A stretch of 11,591 nt of DNA from CAYOBW01 sp964402115 (GCA_964402115.1 CAYOBW010000225.1:1-11591); one strand, 5' to 3'. Shown: positions 1-5,495, counted from the stretch's first letter. Translations and numbers: made by a program. The notes: generated from the letters alone by a model not told the origin.

Positions 1-709
1 GGCCGACCTTCACCCAGCCGACGCCGACGCGCGGGCCGTCATGGGTCGGCAGCGGCTCCTCGCCGTGGTAGGCGAACAGGTTCTCGTTCTCGCCTTGGAA
101 CGCTTCCACGCCCGTCAGCAGGTAGAACGGTGTCGGGGCCAGCCAGGAAAGCTGGAGGCCTTTGTCGTTCAGCCCGTGCGGCCCCAGGGCCAACTGGTAA
201 ACCAGCGGCTGGTCCGTGAAGTCCCACTGGTGGGAGTGCTGGGCGTTGATGTAACCGAAATCGCTGAAGAACTTGCCGCCCTTGAGCTTTAAGCCCCAGG
301 GCAGACAGGTTGTTTCGATGACGGCTTCTTCCATCTCCGCGCTTTCGAGGTCAATGGCCGCGATGGCCCAGCCCTTAAAGTACGGGTCCACGTCCGCCGA
401 GAACTGCAGCTCCAGATGCCGGAGGTTGAAGCCCTCGTCCGGGCCATGGTGGTGATGGCCTTCTTCGCCATGCCCATGGGTGTGGCCAAACCCGGCCATT
501 TCCCCGAGAATATGGCTGATCCCTTCCTCGGAATCGTCGTAGTGATAGAACATGTCCACGATCGCCGAAATGTCGGGATTGAAGGACTGGAAACCGCGTT
601 GAAGTCCGGAGGGACTTGCCTCTTGCGAGGGTGTCTGTGCGACGGCAAGCCGTGCCGTCAGGCAGGCCGCGACGAGCGGCAAAGCGCAAAGTGCGCGCGT
701 GAGTCTCAT
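1..709 (-). CDS. Outer-membrane beta-barrel protein, zinc-linked TonB-receptor-like family (3' end cut by window)
   Basis: The 236 visible residues begin with a signal peptide (about residues 1-24, ending AVA before QT). An N-terminal segment reads NPDISAIVDMFYHYDDS, followed by a histidine-rich loop at residues 76-88 (HTHGHGEEGHHHH) and then alternating, aromatic-rich beta-strand sequence (LRHLELQFSADVDPYFKGW, LKLKGGKFFSDFGYINAQHSHQWDF, LVYQLALG). This layout resembles the porin-like proteins often annotated as zinc-regulated TonB-dependent outer membrane receptors, usually found near ZnuABC-type transporters; that link is from family knowledge and no transporter is visible here. No TonB plug is evident in the visible part, so it may be a plain barrel. 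The ATG at 709-707 is supported by AGGAG seven bases upstream (717-721). It follows the DUF2946-like gene on the same strand after a 93-base gap, suggesting co-transcription. The gene continues beyond the left edge. Expected location is the outer membrane, with the His-rich loop binding metal (inference). Confidence 0.65.
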   Translation of the reverse strand, partial: MRLTRALCALPLVAACLTARLAVAQTPSQEASPSGLQRGFQSFNPDISAIVDMFYHYDDSEEGISHILGEMAGFGHTHGHGEEGHHHHGPDEGFNLRHLELQFSADVDPYFKGWAIAAIDLESAEMEEAVIETTCLPWGLKLKGGKFFSDFGYINAQHSHQWDFTDQPLVYQLALGPHGLNDKGLQLSWLAPTPFYLLTGVEAFQGENENLFAYHGEEPLPTHDGPRVGVGWVKVG

Positions 710-716
710 GAGATTG

Positions 717-721
717 CTCCT
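717..721 (-). promoter_or_regulatory. Ribosome binding site of the outer-membrane protein gene
   Basis: AGGAG on the minus strand lies seven bases before the ATG at 709-707. It fixes the start so that the protein begins with a signal peptide. Confidence 0.6.
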
Positions 722-764
722 GTTGTGGGTTGAGTCGTGTCAGCGCGCGCAGACGCGACCGGCG

Positions 765-790
765 TTGCGCGCAAGGAACCGTTGCGGTTC
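765..790 (-). other. Palindrome plus hairpin between the two minus-strand genes
   Basis: A perfect 10-base palindrome TTGCGCGCAA (765-774) sits next to a hairpin with stem GAACC/GGTTC (776-780 and 786-790, loop GTTGC) in the 93-base gap between the DUF2946-like gene and the outer-membrane protein gene. No T-run follows, so it is not a classical terminator. It could be a processing or attenuation site, or a dyad operator for a metal regulator. No match to a known Zur or Fur box was recognised. Confidence 0.3.
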
Positions 791-802
791 TGGACGAACG
801 AC

Positions 803-1123
803 TCAGGCGGGCGGGCCGCAGGAGAAAGGAAGCTGATCGGTCAGCCGAACAGCAGGAGCTTGCGAGGGAAGGCGTGGGGCCTCGACGGCGACAGCAACCG
901 GAGCCCGTGGCATAGCTGGCGCGGCAGCCAGAAGGGGCGTATGCGCCAATTGACAGACAGGACAATGGTCCGTGTCGTGTGGCGGTGGGGTCTGGCCGTC
1001 ATTCCGGGACGAGTGGTCGCAGCCGTGTTCGCAATGGCTCGCGGCGGCAACGTGCAGCGCCGGGGCCGCCAGATAGCCCGCGACAAACAGACAGAGAAAG
1101 AAGATGCTCAGTTTTCCGCGCAC
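803..1123 (-). CDS. Small secreted His/Cys-rich protein, DUF2946-like
   Basis: The product has 106 residues. Residues 1-28 form a signal peptide (KLSIFFLCLFVAGYLAAPALHVAAA). The mature part carries closely spaced potential metal ligands: H30, C31, H33, C35 and H37, then H49, H53, C54, C57 and H61 in the segment DTDHCPVCQLAH. A C-terminal Pro/Ala-rich tail follows. The HxCPxC-type signature and short secreted form resemble DUF2946 proteins, whose function is not established but which often lie beside metal transport genes. The start is GTG (1123-1121). The reading frame has a stop shortly upstream, no ATG precedes the signal peptide, and there is no good ribosome binding site. It is the first gene of a probable two-gene minus-strand unit with the His-rich outer-membrane protein, suggesting periplasmic metal binding or sensing (inference). 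Family assignment is from motif resemblance only. Confidence 0.6.
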   Translation of the reverse strand: MRGKLSIFFLCLFVAGYLAAPALHVAAASHCEHGCDHSSRNDGQTPPPHDTDHCPVCQLAHTPLLAAAPAMPRAPVAVAVEAPRLPSQAPAVRLTDQLPFSCGPPA

Positions 1124-1311
1124 AGACAGGAACTTTGGCGGAGACAGCGGCGGAAGTCAAGCGTGGGGTCGGGAGCCGTGAGGGGTAGGGCGCATTCCAC
1201 CTCCGTAGGGGTTCGTTTGAGAGACGAGGAGCGGAATCATCGGCCGTCCGGCTGGCCTCTGTCGGTGGTGCCGGCGAGGACCCAATCGATAGATCGCAAC
1301 GGTTCCAGCGG

Positions 1312-1374
1312 GTTCACGACAAAGTTGACGGCGTAGTTGGATGCGGTGTGGTTCACGACGAAGTTCTCGGGGTA
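1312..1374 (+). repeat. Left inverted arm made of 12-nt GTT-units
   Basis: Five 12-base units each begin GTT: GTTCACGACAAA, GTTGACGGCGTA, GTTGGATGCGGT, then three extra bases, then GTTCACGACGAA and GTTCTCGGGGTA. The first 36 bases match the inverted copy at 1557-1592 at 35 of 36 positions. Read as protein, the units give VHDK-like or, on the other strand, NFVVN-like low-complexity peptides, which probably reflect a decayed minisatellite and not a gene. Confidence 0.65.
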
Positions 1375-1394
1375 AGTTGGCCCCTCGGGGCTTG

Positions 1395-1484
1395 TCAGGC
1401 ATACCCTTGCCTCGCTGTCATCTGTCCAACTCTCAGCAGCAGTTCCTTCGCATGGGCCACCTCATCTACGTGGGCAAACGGCAT
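1395..1484 (-). CDS. Candidate 29-residue ORF inside the palindromic element
   Basis: A short frame starts at ATG 1484-1482, preceded by GGAGG (1492-1496) at seven bases, which is a very good ribosome binding site. It encodes 29 residues with a predicted amphipathic helix (VDEVAHAKELLLRVGQ) and ends in TGA at 1397-1395. The stop is followed within three bases by the hairpin GCCCCGAGGGGC (1391-1380, minus strand). The same frame is open upstream to 1808, but that part runs through the repeats. Against it: codon third positions are less GC-rich than in the real genes here, the ORF is tiny, and no homologue is recognised. A chance ORF is more likely than not. Confidence 0.22.
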   Translation of the reverse strand: MPFAHVDEVAHAKELLLRVGQMTARQGYA

Positions 1485-1529
1485 GGTCCTACCTCCCCCG
1501 GCATCGCCAACACACTGGATACAGCCTTC

Positions 1530-1592
1530 TGCTGCGTGAACCTCGTCGAGAACTGTACCGAATCCAACTACGCCGTCAACTTTGTCGTGAAC
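1530..1592 (-). repeat. Right inverted arm made of 12-nt GTT-units
   Basis: On the minus strand the five units are GTTCACGACAAA, GTTGACGGCGTA, GTTGGATTCGGT, then ACA, then GTTCTCGACGAG and GTTCACGCAGCA. The arrangement of three units, a three-base insert and two units is identical to the left arm at 1312-1374, so the arms are copies of one ancestral block in opposite orientation, separated by a 155-base centre. Confidence 0.65.
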
Positions 1593-1714
1593 AACTCGGC
1601 GTGTCCAATCGATCGCTCCCGCTGTCGGCGAGGTACAGACCCTACGGAGCCGACATGCGCCCATTCGCGTTCTACCCGTCATCCTTAAGGGGACTTCGAT
1701 CCCGGCGTAATGCG

Positions 1715-1811
1715 TCAGTGACGTGGGGCGCCTCCTGCTGCCTCGCGTGGCGGGGGCGCAGATTTCCGGCTCCCGTGGCGCAAGGCCACGGGGAGCCCCC
1801 CACGTCACTGA
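1715..1811. repeat. 97-base palindrome with a strong inner hairpin
   Basis: TCAGTGACGTGGGG at 1715-1728 is matched by its perfect inverse at 1798-1811 (14 of 14), with weaker similarity extending outward on both sides. Inside it, GGCTCCCGTGGC (1768-1779) pairs with 1785-1797 with one bulged G and a five-base GCAAG loop. No T-run follows, so this is not an obvious terminator. It resembles a REP/BIME-type or other palindromic intergenic repeat, or the ends of another small element. Confidence 0.55.
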
Positions 1812-1823
1812 CCCGATACATCC

Positions 1824-1832
1824 CGGCAGCCT
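1824..1832 (+). repeat. Left 9-bp target-site duplication
   Basis: CGGCAGCCT directly abuts the left terminal inverted repeat that starts at 1833 and is repeated exactly, in the same orientation, at 2134-2142. Confidence 0.65.
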
Positions 1833-1964
1833 GGGCGCATCTGCGTTCTATTGACTTGCGCTCGCCCCACCGGTCGGCGCAACGTCAGTCTCGAGGTTCG
1901 GCGAGCTTGCGAGCCGTAACCCACCCGATGGTCGGCGACGTGTATTTGTCCAGCCTTCGATTTC

Positions 1965-2054
1965 CCATCGTCCTCGTCCTCGTCCTCGATTCCCTCGTTT
2001 GTCTCTTCGAGGACGACGACCGTTCGCTGTGCTCACTGAGGACGAGTACGATGG
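1965..2054. repeat. Internal inverted repeat with TCGTCC hexamer run
   Basis: TCGTCC repeats about 3.5 times at 1968-1988. The 17 bases at 1965-1981 pair with 2038-2054 (GAGGACGAGTACGATGG) with a single mismatch. A further partial complement, GAGGACGACGAC, lies at 2009-2020. The sequence could form a long stem in single-stranded DNA or RNA inside the MITE-like element. Confidence 0.5.
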
Positions 2055-2065
2055 ATCGCCTGCCT

Positions 2066-2096
2066 ACAGCCTAACAGCCCACAGCCTAACAGCCTA
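2066..2096 (+). repeat. ACAGCCTA short tandem array
   Basis: Four consecutive units read ACAGCCTA, ACAGCCC, ACAGCCTA, ACAGCCTA (equivalently two 15-base units identical at 14 positions). It sits near the right end of the MITE-like element. No function is known. Confidence 0.6.
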
Positions 2097-2133
2097 GACG
2101 CCCTTCCAGGGTCAATCAAACGCAGATGCGCCC

Positions 2134-2142
2134 CGGCAGCCT
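2134..2142 (+). repeat. Right 9-bp target-site duplication
   Basis: CGGCAGCCT directly follows the right terminal repeat ending at 2133 and copies 1824-1832 exactly. Confidence 0.65.
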
Positions 2143-2217
2143 CCACGCTTGATCTTCCTCTGGTGCTGTACGAAGATGCTGTCTTTGCACCTGCCATAGA
2201 ACGGAGCCACGGCGAAG

Positions 2218-4263
2218 ATGGACAGTTCGGTATTCCTGCAGGACTTCGCGCTCGTTTTGCTCGCCGCGGGATTCGCGGCGATCCTGTGCCATCGGCTGCG
2301 GCAGCCCAAGATGCTCGGGTACGTCCTCGCGGGGCTTGTCCTCGGGCCGCACACGCCGCCATTTTCCTTCATACGAGATGCGGCCACCATCCACACGCTG
2401 GCCGATCTGGGTGTGATCTTCCTGATGATGTCCCTCGGCTTCGAGTTCAACCTGCGGCGCTTCCGTCGCGTGGGTGCGCAGGCCGGGCTGAGCGCGCTTC
2501 TGGATGTGGGCGTCATGCTTTGGCTCGGCTACTTCGTCGGCCGTCAGCTCGGTTGGTCGCACGTCGAGAGCTTGTTTCTCGGTGGCATTGTCTGCGATTC
2601 CTCCACCACCGTTCTGGTCAAGACCCTTCAGGAGACGGGCCGCGGGCACGCCTCATTCGCGGGCTACGTTATCGGTGTCACCGTGGTGGAAGACGTGCTC
2701 GCCGTCGCTCTCATCGCGGTCCTGACGGGACTCGCCGTAACTGGGTCGGTCGATGCCGGTCTCCTGGTCGGCAGCCTCTGGGGGCTGGTCGTGTTCCTCG
2801 GCTCGGTGACCACCATCGGCCTGTTGACCCTGCCCCGGTTGCTGAACCACCTCCACCGCGCCGACGACGAGGAACTCCTGATTCTGCCTCTCGTGGGGAT
2901 CTGCTTTGGCGTCGCCATGCTTGCCACGCGACTGCACCTGAGTGCGGCGCTGGGCGCCGTGCTGATCGGTGCGATCGCCTCGGAGTCACGTGCTGTTCGG
3001 CGCGTGAGCGCGCTGATCGATCCGCTCCGGCACATCTTCAGCGCCGTCTTCTTCGTCGCCATCGGCCTCCTCCTCGACCCCGCGATGCTCCTTCGGCACT
3101 GGGGCGCTATCCTGCTGGTGACAGGGGTCGTCATGGGCGGCAAGTTCCTGACAAGTACCGTCGGAGCCCTGCTAACCGGACACAACATGCCGACGTCCCT
3201 GCGCTCCGCCGCTGCGCTTGCGCAGATCGCCGAGTTTGCGTTGATCATCGCAGCCCTCGGGTTGTCGCTCGGCGCCATCAGCGACCCGGTCTACCAGGTC
3301 GGTGTTGCGGCTGCCATTCTCACAACCCTGCTCAGCCCGCCGTTTATGCGGTGCTCCGACCGGCTGGCAGACTGGGTCGAGCGGAGCCCGAATTGCCGCC
3401 GCTGCACAGCCTGCTTCCAACTGTACGGAGATTGGGCGCAACGCATTCGCGGGCGGCCTCAGAGCGATGCGGTCCGGCGTTCGCTCCGCAGGCTGTTGAT
3501 TGTTATTCTGGTGAACGGAGTCCTTTTCTCCGCGGCGCTCGGCTGCGCCGCTTACGCCGTCCGCCGACTGCCGGCCCTCTTGCCTGCCCTGACGCGTTTT
3601 CACGAGTGGATCCCCGCTATCTGCTGGCTTGCCGCGACTCTCGTGTGTCTCCCACTGGTTGCTGGCACGCTCCGCACGCTTGACGCCGTTAGCCTGATCC
3701 TCGCCGAGATGGTCCTGCCCATCTCCTTGACATCGACATGGGCGCGTCACATGCGGGCGTTCGTCGGCAACGCCGTCCTCGCCGCCGGTTCGGTTGGCCT
3801 TGTCCTGCTCATTCTCATCCTCAGTTCCGCCATCCTGCCCTCGCGGAATGTTCTGCTCGTGCTCATGGTCGGCACGGTCCTGCTCGCCTGGTGGCGGTGG
3901 CCGCGATGGGTTCAGCTCTACGCGCAGGCTCATTCGGCGTTGGAGAGCGTTTTCACCGCCGACACACATGAAAGCGCCCCGCACGACGGCGCCGCGTCGG
4001 CTGCCACGCTCGCCATGGCCCTGCACGTCGAGAGTGCGCTGGTGCCACCCGATTCCCCCGTGGTAGGACAATCCCTGTCCGCTCTCGGCCTACGTGCGCG
4101 CACCGGCGCGACGGTGGTCGGCATCAGGCGCGAGCGCCGCCACGTCGTCAATCCGGGTCCGGACGAAATCCTTGCGGGAGGGGACGACATATTCCTTTTC
4201 GGGAGTCGGACTCAGGTTCAGGCGGCACGCAGACTCCTGGCCGGGCAGGGCGAGCATGGATGA
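2218..4263 (+). CDS. CPA2-family cation:proton antiporter with extra membrane bundle and RCK_C domain
   Basis: This 681-residue inner-membrane protein should exchange a monovalent cation (K+ or Na+) for H+. Residues 1 to about 380 form the Na+/H+ exchanger domain. Family hallmarks seen are the early RLRQPKMLGYVLAGLVLGP helix, CDSSTTVLVKTL (126-136), the acidic pair E158-D159 in GVTVVEDVLAV where CPA2 proteins carry their ion-binding acid, and AQIAEFALII (335-344). A cytoplasmic stretch with C393-x2-C396-x2-C399 follows, then four more hydrophobic segments (about 424-448, 463-485, 515-540 and 543-558). A C-terminal RCK_C (TrkA-C) ligand-binding domain covers about 600-676 (DSPVVGQSLSALGLRARTGATVVGI through DDIFLFGSRTQV). 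There is no RCK_N Rossmann domain, unlike KefB/KefC, so gating by NAD(H) or glutathione through RCK_N is not expected. The ATG at 2218 has only a weak GGCGAAG upstream. It stands alone between the repeat nest and the PP-loop gene. The exact ion cannot be read from sequence. Confidence 0.9.
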   Translation: MDSSVFLQDFALVLLAAGFAAILCHRLRQPKMLGYVLAGLVLGPHTPPFSFIRDAATIHTLADLGVIFLMMSLGFEFNLRRFRRVGAQAGLSALLDVGVMLWLGYFVGRQLGWSHVESLFLGGIVCDSSTTVLVKTLQETGRGHASFAGYVIGVTVVEDVLAVALIAVLTGLAVTGSVDAGLLVGSLWGLVVFLGSVTTIGLLTLPRLLNHLHRADDEELLILPLVGICFGVAMLATRLHLSAALGAVLIGAIASESRAVRRVSALIDPLRHIFSAVFFVAIGLLLDPAMLLRHWGAILLVTGVVMGGKFLTSTVGALLTGHNMPTSLRSAAALAQIAEFALIIAALGLSLGAISDPVYQVGVAAAILTTLLSPPFMRCSDRLADWVERSPNCRRCTACFQLYGDWAQRIRGRPQSDAVRRSLRRLLIVILVNGVLFSAALGCAAYAVRRLPALLPALTRFHEWIPAICWLAATLVCLPLVAGTLRTLDAVSLILAEMVLPISLTSTWARHMRAFVGNAVLAAGSVGLVLLILILSSAILPSRNVLLVLMVGTVLLAWWRWPRWVQLYAQAHSALESVFTADTHESAPHDGAASAATLAMALHVESALVPPDSPVVGQSLSALGLRARTGATVVGIRRERRHVVNPGPDEILAGGDDIFLFGSRTQVQAARRLLAGQGEHG

Positions 4264-4443
4264 CTTACCGGGCACCGCCAGCAGCTCCGTGTAGATTCCG
4301 TAGTCCCGTTTGGACGTGCCACCACATGAGCAGGTGTTCTCACAGCGCCAGCCTCCGCCTTTGCGATCGAGGACCATCTTGAACCGCCTGCCGAAGGTAG
4401 TTGACAACGTTTTCGGCGCCAGTTCAAGATCATGCCGTGTCAT
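4264..4443 (-). pseudogene. Possible minus-strand coding remnant between antiporter and PP-loop gene
   Basis: On the minus strand a frame opens with ATG at 4443-4441 and reads protein-like sequence with host-like codons through the intergenic gap: FGRRFKMVLDRKGGGWRCEN, then a Cys cluster TCSCGGTS, then KRDYGIYTELLAVPGK. It then runs antisense into the 3' end of the antiporter and stops at 4090. A fragment of a small zinc-ribbon-like protein truncated at the antiporter junction is possible. I do not recognise the family, there is no ribosome binding site, and a chance open frame in GC-rich DNA is an equal explanation. Confidence 0.2.
4401..4430 (+). promoter_or_regulatory. Possible sigma70-type promoter of the PP-loop gene
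   Basis: A consensus -35 box, TTGACA, at 4401-4406 is followed after 18 bases by CAAGAT (4425-4430), which matches the -10 consensus at three of six positions. It lies about 60 bases before the chosen ATG. The -35 match is good and the -10 weak. Confidence 0.3.
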
Positions 4444-4492
4444 GATGGTAGCGCTTGTTAAGGAAGTGCACGAGGCGGCAGGGTCTAGTATT

Positions 4493-5485
4493 ATGGAAAC
4501 GGTTGCACCGATTCGCGTCTTGAGCCTGTTGTCGGGGGGACTCGACAGCCAGCTGGCGGTCTGCGTGCTGCGCGCGCAGGGTCTCGACGTACACGGACTC
4601 GCGTTTGTCAGCCCCTTTTTCGGCGACACGAACCCCCGTCGGGCGGCCGCGCAGCTCGGCATTCCCCTGCACCTGGTGGATTTTACGGATGACATCGTGG
4701 GACTCGTCGAGCATCCGCCGCACGGCTTCGGTGGCGGGCTGAATCCCTGCATTGACTGTCACGCCCGCATGCTGCGCCGCGCCGGGGAGAGGCTGGAGGA
4801 GTTCGGCGCGCGGTTCCTGAGCACGGGCGAGGTGCTGAACGAGCGGCCGATGTCGCAGAACATGCGCAGCCTGGGGCTCGTAGCCGACGCGAGCGGGTAC
4901 GGAGACCTGATCGTCCGGCCCTTAAGCGCCTTGTTGCTGCCCGAGACCCGGCCGGAGCGCGAGGGGTGGGTGGACCGCCAGCGCCTGCTGGCCCTGGAGG
5001 GGCGCGGGCGCAAGGCCCAGTTCCAGCTCGCCGAGACCTACGGGTTGAAGCAGTACCCGACGCCGGCAGGCGGTTGCCGCCTGACGGAGCCCAACTACGT
5101 CAGGCGCCTGCGCGAACTGAAGCAGCACGAGGGACTGCGCGATGCGCGGTCTCTGGGCCTGTTGCTGGTGGGCCGGCATTTCCGGCTGGCGGACGGCTCC
5201 AAGTTGATCGTCGGACGGGACCAGCGCGATAACAACGAGCTCGAGCGCATCGCTACGCCGGCCGATTTGCTGCTGACGCCATTGCCGGATGTGCCGGGAC
5301 CCAGTGCGCTGCTGCCCGCGGGGGCCGACCCGGAGGCGGTCCAGCTCGCCACACGCATCTGCGCGAGTTACGCGGATGGCGCCGCCTTGGGGCCGGTCAC
5401 GCTGTGCGTGCGCTGCGGCGGCGTCGAGACGCGGGTGACCGTGGCGGCGCTGGCCCGCGCGGACGCGGTCGCACTGATGCTGTAG
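4493..5485 (+). CDS. PP-loop tRNA-thiolase-like ATPase fused to NFACT-R-like domain
   Basis: This 330-residue cytoplasmic protein resembles MnmA/ThiI-type enzymes, which adenylate a tRNA uridine and replace oxygen with sulfur. The N-terminus has the PP-loop SGGLDS (14-19) after a hydrophobic strand. C86 and C89 (NPCIDCHARM) and C195 (PTPAGGCRL) form the CxxC plus downstream Cys set which, in related thiolases, carries a persulfide or an iron-sulfur cluster. STGEVLNERPMSQN (110-123) is also typical. The C-terminal part (about 210-320), with KLIVGRDQRDNNELERI, matches the NFACT-R (DUF814) fold, proposed to bind RNA. Proteins of this layout are often labelled tRNA 2-thiouridylase-like; the modified base is not proven. 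I chose ATG 4493 because METVAPIRVLSLLSGG begins just before the first PP-loop strand. The frame extends to 4310, but that extension is basic, low-quality sequence, and no start has a strong ribosome site. The gene is convergent with the MATE gene 48 bases downstream. Confidence 0.8.
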   Translation: METVAPIRVLSLLSGGLDSQLAVCVLRAQGLDVHGLAFVSPFFGDTNPRRAAAQLGIPLHLVDFTDDIVGLVEHPPHGFGGGLNPCIDCHARMLRRAGERLEEFGARFLSTGEVLNERPMSQNMRSLGLVADASGYGDLIVRPLSALLLPETRPEREGWVDRQRLLALEGRGRKAQFQLAETYGLKQYPTPAGGCRLTEPNYVRRLRELKQHEGLRDARSLGLLLVGRHFRLADGSKLIVGRDQRDNNELERIATPADLLLTPLPDVPGPSALLPAGADPEAVQLATRICASYADGAALGPVTLCVRCGGVETRVTVAALARADAVALML

Positions 5486-5495
5486 TCCGGCCCTG

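Larger units (their letters stand above)
1188..1662. repeat. Decayed palindromic element with terminal inverted repeats
   Basis: The ends 1188-1210 and 1640-1662 are inverted copies of one another, 19 of 23 bases identical; both start GGGCGCAT from the outside and end CTCCGTAGGG on the inside. Nested inside are two inverted 63-base arms (1312-1374 and 1530-1592). No flanking target duplication was found: the nine bases outside (TGAGGGGTA and ATTCGCGTT) do not match. This suggests an old, degraded, non-autonomous mobile element or a large structured repeat. The outward tip is the same as that of the element at 1833-2133. Confidence 0.5.
1833..2133. mobile_element. 301-bp MITE-like non-autonomous transposable element
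   Basis: The ends 1833-1855 and 2111-2133 are 23-base inverted repeats identical at 21 positions, reading GGGCGCATCTGCGTT from the outside. They are immediately flanked by a perfect 9-base direct repeat, CGGCAGCCT. The interior has no coding sequence. It contains hairpins at 1856-1882 (TTGCGC/GCGCAA) and 1895-1921, a TCGTCC hexamer run, a long internal inverted repeat (1965-1981 with 2038-2054) and an ACAGCCTA-type tandem array. Terminal repeats, duplication, small size and lack of a gene are what define a miniature inverted-repeat element. A 9-base duplication is known for several transposase families (for example IS4, IS256 and IS1 types), so the parent family cannot be named. It lies 84 bases upstream of the antiporter start and may affect its promoter. 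Confidence 0.65.
1124..2217. other. Gene-poor 1.1-kb intergenic repeat nest
   Basis: No convincing protein gene fills this stretch between the divergent minus-strand metal gene pair and the plus-strand antiporter. It holds three inverted-repeat structures in series (1188-1662, 1715-1811 and 1833-2133), a decayed 12-nt repeat, hexamer and octamer tandem repeats, and one very small candidate ORF. Open frames here change strand and composition over the repeats and resemble no known family. The promoters of both flanking genes should lie at its edges, but I could not identify them with confidence. Confidence 0.7.

Noticed and set aside
737..1336. 199-codon plus-strand open frame opposite the DUF2946-like gene
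   Set aside because: Its translation is Arg/Gly-rich with no domain, whereas the opposite strand encodes a signal peptide and ordered His/Cys motifs.
1312..1592. CRISPR array
   Set aside because: Units of 12 bases are contiguous without spacers and the two blocks are inverted relative to each other, so this is not a CRISPR.
1341..1688. Plus-strand open frame through the inverted-repeat element, with an NYAVNFVVN segment
   Set aside because: Codons look host-like, but the similar peptide arises from both arms in opposite orientation because of the 12-nt repeat. No start with a ribosome site and no family were recognised.
2149..2177. Promoter for the antiporter (TTGATC with 17-base spacing to GAAGAT)
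   Set aside because: The -35 and -10 boxes match the consensus too weakly to list as a feature.
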